Below are positions 7,721 to 16,278 of a DNA stretch of 17,784 nucleotides, piece by piece. A program made the position numbers and the translations under genes. Each line of letters opens with the position of its first letter. Positions within the stretch are counted from its first letter, which is position 1. This stretch comes from Eubacteriaceae bacterium UBA4266 (GTDB lineage Bacteria; Bacillota; Clostridia; Eubacteriales; Eubacteriaceae), in assembly GCA_002396065.1 (NCBI GenBank), contig DGWE01000100.1, positions 1 to 17,784 on the forward strand, read 5' to 3'. The notes below the pieces were generated by a model that saw only the letters and a list, made by a program, of their open reading frames with translations, searched no databases and was not told where the DNA came from.

Positions 7721-8467
7721 ATGGATCAAAAGGAAGTTTATAAACTCCTCGAACAGGTGAAATCTGGGGAGGTATCGATTGATCAGGCGGTTTTGGATTT
7801 GAAAGAAGCGCCCTATCAGGATATCGGTTACGCGAAAATAGACACACACCGCGGTTTGAGACAGGGGATCCCGGAGGTCATTTACGGTGCCGGCAAGACG
7901 GCCGATCAAATTATCGGGATCGTCAAAGAAATGACGTCGCTCCATCAGAAGAACGTCATGATCACCAGGGTGAGCCCGGAAAAGGCCCAGCGCATTTGCG
8001 AAGAAGTCCCGATGATTTACCACGAGCTGGCGCGATTTGGCCAGGTCGGCGAAATGCCTGAAAAGACCGGCAAAGGCTGCATCTTGGTGGTGACCGGCGG
8101 AACCAGCGATCTGCCAGTATCCGAAGAAGCGGCGCTGACTGCTGAAATGCTCGGCAATACGGTGGACCGGCTTTACGACGTCGGCGTTTCCGGCCTGCAC
8201 CGTCTGCTCGATCATCTCGACAACATTATGAACGCGCGGGTTATCGTGGCGGCCGCCGGCATGGAAGGGGCTTTGGCCAGCGTCGTCGGCGGACTGGCAG
8301 ACTGCCCGGTCATTGCCGTCCCGACTTCGGTGGGGTACGGCGCCTCGTTCGGCGGATTGTCGGCACTTTTGTCGATGCTCAACTCCTGCGCGAGCGGTGT
8401 CAGTGTGGTGAATATCGACAATGGCTTTGGCGCCGGCTATTTGGCCAGCATGATTAATCATATATAA
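7721..8467 (+). CDS. larB: LarB, pyridinium-3,5-bisthiocarboxylic acid mononucleotide pathway carboxylase (nickel-pincer cofactor)
   Basis: LarB carboxylates the nicotinic ring of NaAD and releases AMP to give pyridinium-3,5-biscarboxylic acid mononucleotide, the first step to the nickel-pincer nucleotide of lactate racemase and related LarA enzymes. The 248 residues match the family (about 246). The C-terminal PurE-like domain is well conserved: VTGGTSDLPVSEEAA (124-138), DVGVSGLHRLL (153-163), AAAGMEGALASVVGGL (177-192), PTSVGYGASFGG (201-212) and LNSCASGVSVVNIDNGFGAG (220-239). C223 corresponds by eye to the catalytic Cys221 of the Lactobacillus plantarum enzyme. An ATG at 7715 directly abuts AGGGG (7710-7714). 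The ATG at 7721, with 6-nt spacing, is the better start. It is last in the folate operon and is followed by a terminator. larC, larE and larA are not in the window. Confidence 0.93.
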   Translation: MDQKEVYKLLEQVKSGEVSIDQAVLDLKEAPYQDIGYAKIDTHRGLRQGIPEVIYGAGKTADQIIGIVKEMTSLHQKNVMITRVSPEKAQRICEEVPMIYHELARFGQVGEMPEKTGKGCILVVTGGTSDLPVSEEAALTAEMLGNTVDRLYDVGVSGLHRLLDHLDNIMNARVIVAAAGMEGALASVVGGLADCPVIAVPTSVGYGASFGGLSALLSMLNSCASGVSVVNIDNGFGAGYLASMINHI

Positions 8468-8493
8468 AAAATATACGCTGACAATTCTTAAAG

Positions 8494-8527
8494 AGCCGTA
8501 ATTCAAACTTTACGGCTTTTTATTTTT
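8494..8527 (+). terminator. Intrinsic terminator after larB
   Basis: A perfect 8-bp stem, AGCCGTAA (8494-8501) with TTACGGCT (8510-8517), encloses an 8-nt loop. It runs straight into a T-rich tract broken by one A. It separates the folate/larB operon from the dcw cluster. Confidence 0.9.
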
Positions 8528-8555
8528 GCATTAAAATAATGGGGCCATTAATCTG

Positions 8556-8564
8556 TGGTATAAT
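8556..8564 (+). promoter_or_regulatory. Promoter of the dcw cluster (extended -10)
   Basis: TGG is followed directly by a perfect TATAAT at 8559-8564, giving a full extended -10. No good -35 lies at the expected distance (8536-8541 reads ATAATG). Transcription would begin near 8571, about 27 nt before rsmH. Its place between a terminator and the first dcw gene supports the call. Confidence 0.65.
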
Positions 8565-8597
8565 GTTTTAATAATTTTCAATTTTTGGAGCTGAAAG

Positions 8598-9557
8598 ATG
8601 AAATCAAAGGACCAACATATCAGCGTACTGCTCAACGAAACCATCGACGCCTTAAACGTGAAGCCCGACGGCTGTTACGTCGACTGCACGCTGGGCGGCG
8701 GCGGACATTCGGAGCAGATCGCCAGGCGTTTGTCCAATCAAGGCCGGCTGATCGGCATCGATCAGGACGATTACGCCATCGCCAGAGCCGAGAAGCGTCT
8801 TTCGAGCTATCCGTGCCGTAAGGATTTCGTCCGAGATAATTTCGTCCACCTTCCGGCCATTCTCGATGCACTTCAGATTTCGGCTGTGGACGGTGTCGTC
8901 TTTGATCTCGGCGTGTCGTCTTTTCAGTTCGACCAGCCGGAGCGCGGCTTTTCCTATCACCATGACGGTCCCCTCGATATGCGGATGGACCGGCAGCAGG
9001 CATTAACCGCCGCGGATGTGGTCAATACCTACTCGGAACAGGCGCTTAAGCAGGTGATTTTCGAATACGGAGAAGATAAATTGGCCGGCCGTATCGCGAG
9101 AGCGATTGTCAGCCGGAGAAAGACGCAGCCGTTTCGGCGGACGCTGGATTTAGCCGATGTGATTCGGGATGCCACGCCTGAAAAATTCAGACGAAAGGGT
9201 CATCCGGCCAAAAAGACATTTCAAGCGCTGCGCATCGAAGTCAACGGCGAGCTGAGAATTTTGACCCAGGCCGTCAAAAATGCGATCGACCGGACGAAAC
9301 CGGGCGGACGCATCTGTGTCATTACCTTTCATTCGCTGGAGGACCGGCAGATCAAGCAGCTGTTCAACGAGCAGGCCGACCCCTGCATTTGTCCGCCGGA
9401 ATTTCCGGTGTGCGTCTGCGGCAGAAAACCTACAATAAAAAAGATAACGCGCAAGCCTATCGCCCCATCAGCTGAAGAAGTGCAGGACAACAGGCGGGCG
9501 AGAAGCGCCAAGCTCAGGGTCGCAGAGCGTCTGGAACGCGAAGAAACTAAAGGATAA
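8598..9557 (+). CDS. rsmH: 16S rRNA (cytosine(1402)-N(4))-methyltransferase
   Basis: RsmH (MraW) uses SAM to methylate N4 of C1402 in the decoding site of 16S rRNA. The 319-residue length is typical. The SAM-binding loop is VDCTLGGGGHS (28-38), followed by IGIDQD (52-57). The family blocks VFDLGVSS (101-108), GPLDMRMD (124-131), KKTFQALRIEVN (205-216) and TFHSLEDR (243-250) are all present. A C-x-C-x6-C-x-C cluster (263, 265, 272, 274) lies near the C-terminus, as in many homologues. GGAG at 8587-8590 with 7-nt spacing sets the ATG. It is the first gene of the dcw cluster, where mraZ normally sits before it in Firmicutes. Here the upstream gene is larB behind a terminator, and no mraZ is found. 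Confidence 0.97.
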   Translation: MKSKDQHISVLLNETIDALNVKPDGCYVDCTLGGGGHSEQIARRLSNQGRLIGIDQDDYAIARAEKRLSSYPCRKDFVRDNFVHLPAILDALQISAVDGVVFDLGVSSFQFDQPERGFSYHHDGPLDMRMDRQQALTAADVVNTYSEQALKQVIFEYGEDKLAGRIARAIVSRRKTQPFRRTLDLADVIRDATPEKFRRKGHPAKKTFQALRIEVNGELRILTQAVKNAIDRTKPGGRICVITFHSLEDRQIKQLFNEQADPCICPPEFPVCVCGRKPTIKKITRKPIAPSAEEVQDNRRARSAKLRVAERLEREETKG

Positions 9558-9559
9558 AT

Positions 9560-10048
9560 ATGCCAAACGCGAATCAAAGTCATCCGAAAAGATCCCGATC
9601 AAAATCTCAAACAGTGAAATCCCGGGGAAAACAGACACAGACAAAGCCGCCCCGCGCATCCCATCGGCGCAGAAAATCTGGAAAAAGGCGCCGCTCTGGC
9701 AGAAAGCTCAGGCCAGATGTGCTGATCATTATTGTGGTCTTTGCCATTGCCTTTGGGGCATTGATTCAGCAGGCCGCTATTTTGAGACTCGATCGGCAGA
9801 TCAGTAATCTTCAAGATCAGGTCAACACCCAGAAATCCCTCAACGATTCGAAGGAAGGGAAAATCGTCAGCTCTCACAATCTTGCGAAAATTGAAAAAAA
9901 GGCGCGAAGCTACGGGATGAGCGAGCCGAAGGCAGATCAATACGTCTACATGGTCCCGAAGCATCAGAAAAAACAGAAAACAAATTTCGATTATCTAATC
10001 GATTGGTTTAAGGCGAAACTTTCAAAATATGGAATCATCAAGAAATAA
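9560..10048 (+). CDS. ftsL: FtsL-like cell division protein
   Basis: This is a small bitopic membrane protein, 162 residues. The N-terminal 50 residues are cytoplasmic and extremely basic (clusters such as RRRKSGKRRRSGRK at 37-50). One membrane helix covers about 53-71, and a short coiled coil of about 72-100 follows. A further segment (LAKIEKKARSYGMSEP, 108-123) matches the weakly conserved FtsL/DivIC pattern of IEKKAR-x-GM before a proline. FtsL bridges DivIC/DivIB and the FtsW-PBP synthase at the septum. The identity rests mainly on topology and on its place between rsmH and the PBP gene, since the family is poorly conserved. AAAGGA at 9549-9554 is 5 nt from the ATG, which is two bases after the rsmH stop. 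The 3' end overlaps the PBP gene by 20 nt. Confidence 0.85.
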   Translation: MPNANQSHPKRSRSKSQTVKSRGKQTQTKPPRASHRRRKSGKRRRSGRKLRPDVLIIIVVFAIAFGALIQQAAILRLDRQISNLQDQVNTQKSLNDSKEGKIVSSHNLAKIEKKARSYGMSEPKADQYVYMVPKHQKKQKTNFDYLIDWFKAKLSKYGIIKK

Positions 10049-12482
10049 AAAAACCACTCACAAATCAAAAAAAAGTAGCCGGAAGCCGCTGGCACCGGCC
10101 GCGAAGCAGCGGCGCCTGCAAAACAGACGCGTGGCCTTTATCTTGGTCATTTTTCTCATTCTCGCGGCGGTCATTGTCGGCAAACTGGTTTATCTGCAGA
10201 TCATCGATTCGTCAGATCAATACGCCAGACAAGTCGATCAGGTTGTCGATCAGGTTCAGGTGCAGGCCTCCCGCGGCAATATTTACGACCGCAACGGGAA
10301 CATCCTGGCCCAGGATTCGTCGGCGAAAGCCGTCTACATTATTCCATCTGAAATCACAGACGAAGATAAACTGGTTAAGGAATTAGCCCAAAAGCTCGAC
10401 TTAAAGGAAGACAGCCTGAGGAAAAAAGCGGAAAAGCTTGAGAATGACTACGTCATCGTCAAGAACAGCATCTCGGCGAGTGAAGGCCAGCGCGCCCACG
10501 CCCTCGACCGCGACGGCTTGAAGTACCGGGACGGCACGCTCTACGCTTATCCGGACAAAATCGATGACGCGAAGACCACCGCGAAGGCGCTGGCGGCGAT
10601 TTTTGACAACCTGTCCTACAAAACAGCCCTCGGCTACTTGACGGAAAGGGAAAATTCAGCGGTTTTGATCAAGAGCCAGGTGGACAATTCGCTGGCGAAC
10701 AAAATCCTCAAGGACATGACCGTGAAGAAAAACGGCGAGGTTCAGTCGACCAATGGGGTTGAGCTCATCGACGACAGCCGCCGCTATTACACCAACGGTA
10801 ATTTTGCGTCCTACGTTCTGGGATTTACGAACCAAAACTATCAAGGCGTCAGCGGTGTGGAAAGCACGTACAACAGCTGGCTCTCAGGTCAAAACGGTCT
10901 GGCTTATCTCCAGAAAGACGCGTCAGGCAACACACTGCCGTCCTTGACCAAGGTGGTCAAGCAGCCGAAAAAGGGCAAGGATCTGGTCCTGACCATCGAC
11001 AGCAATATTCAGATCATGGCTGAAAAGGCTCTGAACGAATCGATCAAGGAATGGAAGGCCAAACGCGGCACGGCGATCGTCATGGATGTGGACACAGGCG
11101 AAATCCTGGCGATGGCGACGAAGCCGGATTACGATTTAAACAACCCCTACACGTTAAACAAAACCTACGCCAAGAATTACAGCGATCAGCTCGACGGCAA
11201 GTCCAATGCCGACAAGCTGAATCTCATGTGGAGCAATCCGGCTGTCAGCTTTACTTACGAGCCGGGCTCGACCTTCAAGCCGATCACGGCTTCATCCGCC
11301 TTTGAAGAAGGGGCGATTTCGCCGTCGGACAAGGTGGTCTGCAACGGATCAATTAACATCGACGGTGTGACGATCAATTGTACTGCGACCCACGGCGTTC
11401 AAACTGCGGCTGAAGCGGTTTCAAATTCGTGCAACCCTGGTCTGGTGCAGATCATTCAGAAGCTTGATCCTACGCTGTTCTACCGTTACGCCTACGATTA
11501 TGGCTTTGGTAAGACCACCGGGATCGAACTGCCGGGTGAAGAAGCAGGCGTGATGACACGTGTATTTAAATCGGGCAATTCGATTAATCTACTCGACTAT
11601 TCAAACCTGTCCTTTGGACAGGGGTTGATGACGACGCCAATTCAGCTATTGAGTGCGCTGAACAGCGTCATCAATAACGGGCATTATATGCGCCCGACGG
11701 TGATCTCGTCTCAAAATAAGGGCATCAGCTCTAATGCGTCGACGAGCGCTTCAAAACAGATTATTTCCAAGGCGACGTCAAAGGAAATGCGTCAGATCAT
11801 GGAAAAGGTGGTCACCAATAACCCGGAACTCGCGTCATTGGCTGGTGATTACAGCATCGGCGGAAAGACCGGGACGGCACAGAAAGTTGAAAACGGCGAA
11901 TACTCCCACTCGAAATACGTGACATCCTTCTTTGGATTTACGCCGGTCAAGAATCCGAAATACGCAGTCCTGGTGGTCATCGATGAAGCCCAGAGCGGCG
12001 CGTACGGCGCCCAATCGGCGGCGCCGGCGGCGATCAAGATCCTGCAGCAGACGTCAGATTACATGAACCCGAGCAGCAAATCGTCGACCAAGATGACGAA
12101 AAACACGGTGACGGTTCCGGACGTCACAGGACAGGAAGTGGAATTTGCCAAAGAAATCCTGAAGGAAAAGGGCATCACTTACAAAGTGGACGACAGTGCC
12201 GGCGGCAGTGTTGTGGTTTCCCAAAGCCTGAAATCCAAATCGACGTACAAGAGCGGCAAGACGATGGTACTCGTGACCGGGAAGAGCGCGGACGACACCA
12301 ACGCGAAGGTCACCGTTCCGGATTTATCCGGCATGAATATTCAAGAGGCCAATGAAATTTTGACGGGACTTGGCCTGAAAATAAAAGTCAAAGGCTCAGG
12401 CTTTGCGGTGAGTCAGAACCCGAAAGCAGGGACGAAGGTCAACCGTAATTCGAAGGTTACCGTGACCTTTAAACAAAAATAA
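10029..12482 (+). CDS. Class B penicillin-binding protein with two PASTA domains (FtsI/PBP2B/SpoVD type)
   Basis: This septal peptidoglycan transpeptidase has 817 residues. A basic cytoplasmic tail is followed by one membrane anchor (about 36-56). The PBP dimerisation domain starts near ASRGNIYDRNG (80-90). The transpeptidase domain has the catalytic tetrad STFK (414-417, nucleophile S414), the SxN motif SCN (467-469) and KTG (613-615). Two PASTA repeats close the protein, at about 692-752 (start TVPDVTGQ) and 760-817 (start TVPDLSGM). PASTA tails are typical of Gram-positive division PBPs, PBP2B and SpoVD in Bacillus. With only one such gene in the cluster, the division role (FtsI) is more likely than a spore-specific one. 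The ATG at 10029 lies inside ftsL and has only a weak, distant AAGG, so translation is probably coupled. murF follows 24 nt after the stop, without murE between. Confidence 0.93.
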   Translation: MESSRNKKTTHKSKKSSRKPLAPAAKQRRLQNRRVAFILVIFLILAAVIVGKLVYLQIIDSSDQYARQVDQVVDQVQVQASRGNIYDRNGNILAQDSSAKAVYIIPSEITDEDKLVKELAQKLDLKEDSLRKKAEKLENDYVIVKNSISASEGQRAHALDRDGLKYRDGTLYAYPDKIDDAKTTAKALAAIFDNLSYKTALGYLTERENSAVLIKSQVDNSLANKILKDMTVKKNGEVQSTNGVELIDDSRRYYTNGNFASYVLGFTNQNYQGVSGVESTYNSWLSGQNGLAYLQKDASGNTLPSLTKVVKQPKKGKDLVLTIDSNIQIMAEKALNESIKEWKAKRGTAIVMDVDTGEILAMATKPDYDLNNPYTLNKTYAKNYSDQLDGKSNADKLNLMWSNPAVSFTYEPGSTFKPITASSAFEEGAISPSDKVVCNGSINIDGVTINCTATHGVQTAAEAVSNSCNPGLVQIIQKLDPTLFYRYAYDYGFGKTTGIELPGEEAGVMTRVFKSGNSINLLDYSNLSFGQGLMTTPIQLLSALNSVINNGHYMRPTVISSQNKGISSNASTSASKQIISKATSKEMRQIMEKVVTNNPELASLAGDYSIGGKTGTAQKVENGEYSHSKYVTSFFGFTPVKNPKYAVLVVIDEAQSGAYGAQSAAPAAIKILQQTSDYMNPSSKSSTKMTKNTVTVPDVTGQEVEFAKEILKEKGITYKVDDSAGGSVVVSQSLKSKSTYKSGKTMVLVTGKSADDTNAKVTVPDLSGMNIQEANEILTGLGLKIKVKGSGFAVSQNPKAGTKVNRNSKVTVTFKQK

Positions 12483-12506
12483 TCACAAGGAAAGAAGGCA
12501 GATGTA

Positions 12507-13868
12507 ATGGGATTTAAACCATGGACAGCAGAAGAGGCTGCGCAGATTGCAGGCGGAAAAATAACAGAAGGTGACGGCACGCAGCCGATTACCGGCGTGG
12601 TGATCGACAGCCGGATTGTGAAAGCCGGCGATCTTTACGTGCCGATTATCGGCGAAAACAACGACGGCCACCGTTTTATTAAAGCGGCCTGCGCAGCTGG
12701 CGCATCGGCGTATCTGTGCGACACAGATCATCAGGATCAGATCAGCGTAGCGGGTGCCGTTAAAATTGTCGTGGCCTCCACGATGGAAGCGCTTAGACAG
12801 CTGGCGGCGGCCAACCGCGCACGGTACGATATTCCAGTTGTCGCGGTGACTGGCTCCGCCGGAAAAACGACGACGAAGGATTTGATCGCCTCGGTGCTTG
12901 GCGTAAAGAAGCACGTCATGAAGACGCAGGGGAATTTCAACAACGAAATCGGCGTACCGCTGACACTTTTTCAGCTCACACCTGAACACGAGGCTGCAGT
13001 CGTCGAAATGGGAATGAACCATTTAAAGGAAATTCACCGTTCAATTTTTGAAGTGAAGCCCCACATTGGGGTCATTACCAATATTGGCTCGGCCCATCTG
13101 GAAAATCTCGGTTCCAAGGACAACACCCTTAAAGCGAAAAAGGAAATCCTCGAGACCATGGGACCAGACGATATTGCACTGGTCAATGGCGACGATCCTT
13201 ACCTCCGGAAAGTTGTGTCCGATCCTTACCGCGTGATGCGCATCGGGATTCATCAGGCGGATGTGGATTTCCTCGCTGAAAACATCAGCCAGGACGCGGC
13301 GGGATCGACCTTTACGGTCCGCGGCAGCCAGTATCATTTCAGATATCCCGGCGAACACAACATCTACAACTGTCTAATGGCCATTGGCGTCGGGCTGATC
13401 TACCATTACATGCCAGAAGAAATTCAGGCAGGGCTTGACGCCTTTGTACCGAGCGGCAACCGGATGAAGCGGGAAGAAATCGCCGGCCTTCACGTGATTG
13501 ACGATTCTTACAACGCTAATCCGGAATCGGTCAAAGCGGCGCTGAACACCATATCGGCACAGGCGGACGGCCGCGTCGTTGCCGTTTTGGGCGATATGCT
13601 CGAAATCGGGAAGGACAGCGCGGCAAAACACCGGGAAGTCGGTGCGTACGCGGCGAAAAAGGCGGCCGTCGTCATTGCCGTTGGGCCACTTTCTGAACAT
13701 ACGGCACAGGGCGCGGAAAATAACGGCGCGGAGGTTTACCGAGCGGAAAACGCTGACGCGGCAGCTGAAATTTTGAAGGCTGTAGCAAAGCCGGGGGATA
13801 CCGTTTTGCTGAAGGCCTCCCACAGCATGAACATCGGCAGTGTCGCAGATCGGTTAAAATCAAATTAA
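12507..13868 (+). CDS. murF: UDP-MurNAc-tripeptide--D-alanyl-D-alanine ligase
   Basis: This cytoplasmic Mur ligase adds the D-Ala-D-Ala dipeptide to UDP-MurNAc-tripeptide with ATP, completing the pentapeptide. The 453 residues fit the family. The N-terminal substrate domain contains TGVVIDSR (29-36). The ATP loop is GSAGKTTTK (116-124). GNFNNEIGVPLT (142-153), HLENLGS (197-203) and the C-terminal DDSYNANPES (332-341) are MurF hallmarks and distinguish it from MurE. AAGG at 12495-12498 is 8 nt from the ATG. It follows the PBP gene in the dcw operon and precedes mraY by 37 nt. Confidence 0.96.
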   Translation: MGFKPWTAEEAAQIAGGKITEGDGTQPITGVVIDSRIVKAGDLYVPIIGENNDGHRFIKAACAAGASAYLCDTDHQDQISVAGAVKIVVASTMEALRQLAAANRARYDIPVVAVTGSAGKTTTKDLIASVLGVKKHVMKTQGNFNNEIGVPLTLFQLTPEHEAAVVEMGMNHLKEIHRSIFEVKPHIGVITNIGSAHLENLGSKDNTLKAKKEILETMGPDDIALVNGDDPYLRKVVSDPYRVMRIGIHQADVDFLAENISQDAAGSTFTVRGSQYHFRYPGEHNIYNCLMAIGVGLIYHYMPEEIQAGLDAFVPSGNRMKREEIAGLHVIDDSYNANPESVKAALNTISAQADGRVVAVLGDMLEIGKDSAAKHREVGAYAAKKAAVVIAVGPLSEHTAQGAENNGAEVYRAENADAAAEILKAVAKPGDTVLLKASHSMNIGSVADRLKSN

Positions 13869-13905
13869 GACCAGTTAAACCAAAGAATAAGGAGTATTTT
13901 ACATT

Positions 13906-14874
13906 ATGGAAAGCATACACGCTGCGTTTATTTCGTTGATTATCAGCTTTGTGCTGGTCTGGATTGGGACAAAATTATCTCTGCCGGTTCTGCATAAGCT
14001 CAATTTCGGCCAGGCGATTCGCGAGGAAGGGCCGAAGAGCCATCAGAAAAAATCCGGCACGCCGACGATGGGCGGCATCGTGATTCAAGGCGGCATTCTG
14101 ATCGCGATGATCGTTTTTACGTTCATCGTCGGGAAAGATCTGCTGTTTCCGCTGCTCGGCATGATCGCCTTTGGGGTGATCGGCTTTATCGACGACTTTA
14201 TTAAAGTCACGGCACATCACAATCTGGGGCTGCGTGCCTGGCAGAAACTGGTGCTCCAAATCGCCGCGGCAATTGTCATCGCGGTTTACGCGGGGACTAA
14301 TCCCGACATTGGCACACAGCTGGTAGTGCCCTTCAGCCACAAACTCATCGATTTGGGCTGGGGATTCTATCCTTTTACGGTCTTTGTCATCGTAGCGGTG
14401 ACCAACGCGGTTAATCTGACGGACGGTCTCGACGGGTTGTGCGCCGGGGTGACGGCCTTCGTGATGATTTTCTTCATGACGGTGGCCATTGTCGTCAAGG
14501 ATGCGGAAATCGCCGCCTTTGCCGGTGCGGTTGTGGGCGGCTGCTTTGGATTTTTGCGCTGGAATTCCAATCCGGCCAATATTTTCATGGGCGATACCGG
14601 TTCGTTGGCATTGGGTGCAGCGGTCACGATGACCGCGATCACGCTGAGACTTCAGATCTTTATTCTGATCGCAGGCTTCATTTATTTCCTGGAAGCCCTT
14701 TCCGTCATTATGCAGGTGACCTATTTCAAAGCGACCCACGGCAAGCGGATTTTCAAAATGACGCCGATTCATCATCATTTTGAATTGTCCGGATGGAGTG
14801 AAACCCGCGTGGTGACCGTATTTTGGATTGTAACGGTAATTTGCGTCAGCGTCGCTATGCTGGCCATTTTCTAA
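13906..14874 (+). CDS. mraY: Phospho-N-acetylmuramoyl-pentapeptide transferase
   Basis: MraY is an integral membrane enzyme that transfers phospho-MurNAc-pentapeptide to undecaprenyl phosphate to form lipid I. The 322 residues are strongly hydrophobic, with about ten helices expected. Key family blocks are GPKSHQKKSGTPTMGG (42-57), FIDDFIK with the Asp pair D96/D97, NLTDGLDGL (170-178), FMGDTGSLALG (227-237) and the MTPIHHHFE loop (285-293). GGAG at 13891-13894 is 11 nt from the ATG, slightly long, but no better start is present. It lies between the two Mur ligase genes, as in other dcw clusters. Confidence 0.97.
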   Translation: MESIHAAFISLIISFVLVWIGTKLSLPVLHKLNFGQAIREEGPKSHQKKSGTPTMGGIVIQGGILIAMIVFTFIVGKDLLFPLLGMIAFGVIGFIDDFIKVTAHHNLGLRAWQKLVLQIAAAIVIAVYAGTNPDIGTQLVVPFSHKLIDLGWGFYPFTVFVIVAVTNAVNLTDGLDGLCAGVTAFVMIFFMTVAIVVKDAEIAAFAGAVVGGCFGFLRWNSNPANIFMGDTGSLALGAAVTMTAITLRLQIFILIAGFIYFLEALSVIMQVTYFKATHGKRIFKMTPIHHHFELSGWSETRVVTVFWIVTVICVSVAMLAIF

Positions 14875-14901
14875 AATCAATATTGAGGAGGAAGATTCAA
14901 T

Positions 14902-16278
14902 ATGAAGACGTATTTAGTGATTGGAGCGGAACGCAGCGGCATTGCAGTGACGCGGGCGCTTCTATTAAATAAACAATCGGTTATTTTGACGGATACGAAG
15001 GATTTTAATGTGATCGCCAAAGCTTCTCCAGCCATTGCGGAAGCTTTTGAAGCATTGCCGAAAACCCATCTGTCCTGCTTTTTCGGAAGCCAAGTGCCGA
15101 AAAGCGTCGTCAACGGCGTTTCCGCGGTCATTCCCAGTCCAGGTGTGCCGTTGACCATTCCAGTTATTCAGGAAGCGTACAAGAAAAACATTCCGGTCAT
15201 CAGCGAAGTGGAAGCAGCGTACCGGATGACCTCCACGCCTTTTGTCGGCATTACCGGGACGAACGGCAAAACGACCACGACTTCACTGACCGGTGAAATT
15301 TTCAAGCTGGACGATCGTTATCCCAATGTTTACGTGGTCGGCAACATTGGCAACGCGGTGACACATTACGTCAATACGTCTACGCCGTCTGATCTTTATG
15401 TCGCTGAGCTTTCGAGCTTTCAGCTGGAAACCACGGATACGTTCAGACCGAAGGCGGCTGCGATTTTAAATCTTTCACCAGACCATCTTGACCGTCACGG
15501 CACCCTTGACAATTATTACAAGGCCAAGGCGAAGATTTTCCAAAATCAAACGCCGGACGATATTCTCGTCATCAATGCCGACGACGACAATGCGTTGAAG
15601 TACACAGCGGACGCAAAATCTAAAAAGATCAGCTTCAGTCTGGAAAAACGCGTGGCGCCGGGGATTTATCAAAAGGACGGCAAGGTCTACATCGCCGAAG
15701 GGGACGACCCGGAAAAGGATGTAATGGTCAGTGCCGTTTCGGATATCACGATCAAAGGGCCGCACAATGTGATGAATGCGATGGCGGCGATCGGACTGAC
15801 CTATTTCACAGGTGTTTCCTTAGGCAATATCCGCAAAGGGCTGAAGGACTTTAAGGGCGTTGAACATCGTCAGGAATTTGTCGCGACGATTGACGGCGTC
15901 GACTACATCAACGATTCCAAGGGCACCAACACCGACGCGACGATTACAGCGCTGAAGGCGATGGAAAAGCCGACGATACTCATTGCAGGCGGATACGACA
16001 AGAAAGAAGATTACACCAAACTGATGGGCTACATTAAGGATAAAGTGAAGCTGATGATTCTGCTCGGTGCCACAGCGAAGAATATCGCAGCCACAGCGGA
16101 TCAGTGCGGATTCAGCGACTACATCTTCGTCAAGGATTATCCAGAAGCCGTGAAAACCGCCAAGGAAAAGGCTGTCTCCGGCGATGTCGTGCTGCTCTCG
16201 CCGGCCTGCGCAAGCTGGGATATGTTTGCCAATTACGAAGACCGCGGCGACTTGTTCAAGCAGCTCGTTAAAGCGTAA
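14902..16278 (+). CDS. murD: UDP-N-acetylmuramoylalanine--D-glutamate ligase
   Basis: This cytoplasmic Mur ligase adds D-glutamate to UDP-MurNAc-L-Ala with ATP. The 458 residues match the family. The N-terminal Rossmann-like domain starts YLVIGAERSG (4-13). GTNGKTTTT (119-127) is the ATP loop. AELSSFQLE (168-176), NLSPDHLDRH (190-199), NDSKGTN (337-343), IAGGYDK (361-367) and SPACASWDMF (433-442) are typical MurD blocks. AGGAGG at 14886-14891 with 10-nt spacing supports the ATG. Its stop codon overlaps the ftsW ATG by one base (TAATG). Confidence 0.97.
   Translation: MKTYLVIGAERSGIAVTRALLLNKQSVILTDTKDFNVIAKASPAIAEAFEALPKTHLSCFFGSQVPKSVVNGVSAVIPSPGVPLTIPVIQEAYKKNIPVISEVEAAYRMTSTPFVGITGTNGKTTTTSLTGEIFKLDDRYPNVYVVGNIGNAVTHYVNTSTPSDLYVAELSSFQLETTDTFRPKAAAILNLSPDHLDRHGTLDNYYKAKAKIFQNQTPDDILVINADDDNALKYTADAKSKKISFSLEKRVAPGIYQKDGKVYIAEGDDPEKDVMVSAVSDITIKGPHNVMNAMAAIGLTYFTGVSLGNIRKGLKDFKGVEHRQEFVATIDGVDYINDSKGTNTDATITALKAMEKPTILIAGGYDKKEDYTKLMGYIKDKVKLMILLGATAKNIAATADQCGFSDYIFVKDYPEAVKTAKEKAVSGDVVLLSPACASWDMFANYEDRGDLFKQLVKA

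Noticed and set aside
7376..8506. Long open frame on the minus strand across fchA and larB (376 codons)
   Set aside because: It lies wholly antisense to two well-recognised genes, has no family-like sequence, and is explained by the high-GC codon pattern of the plus-strand genes. It also runs through the larB terminator.
10029..12482. Assignment of the PBP gene specifically as sporulation gene spoVD
   Set aside because: The PASTA tail is shared by division PBPs of Gram-positives. It is the only class B PBP in the cluster and no sporulation gene is seen, so a division role is the safer call.
13975..14880. Minus-strand open frame of about 300 codons opposite mraY
   Set aside because: It is low-complexity and charged, with no recognisable domain, and mraY is certain on the plus strand. 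It is a shadow of that gene.
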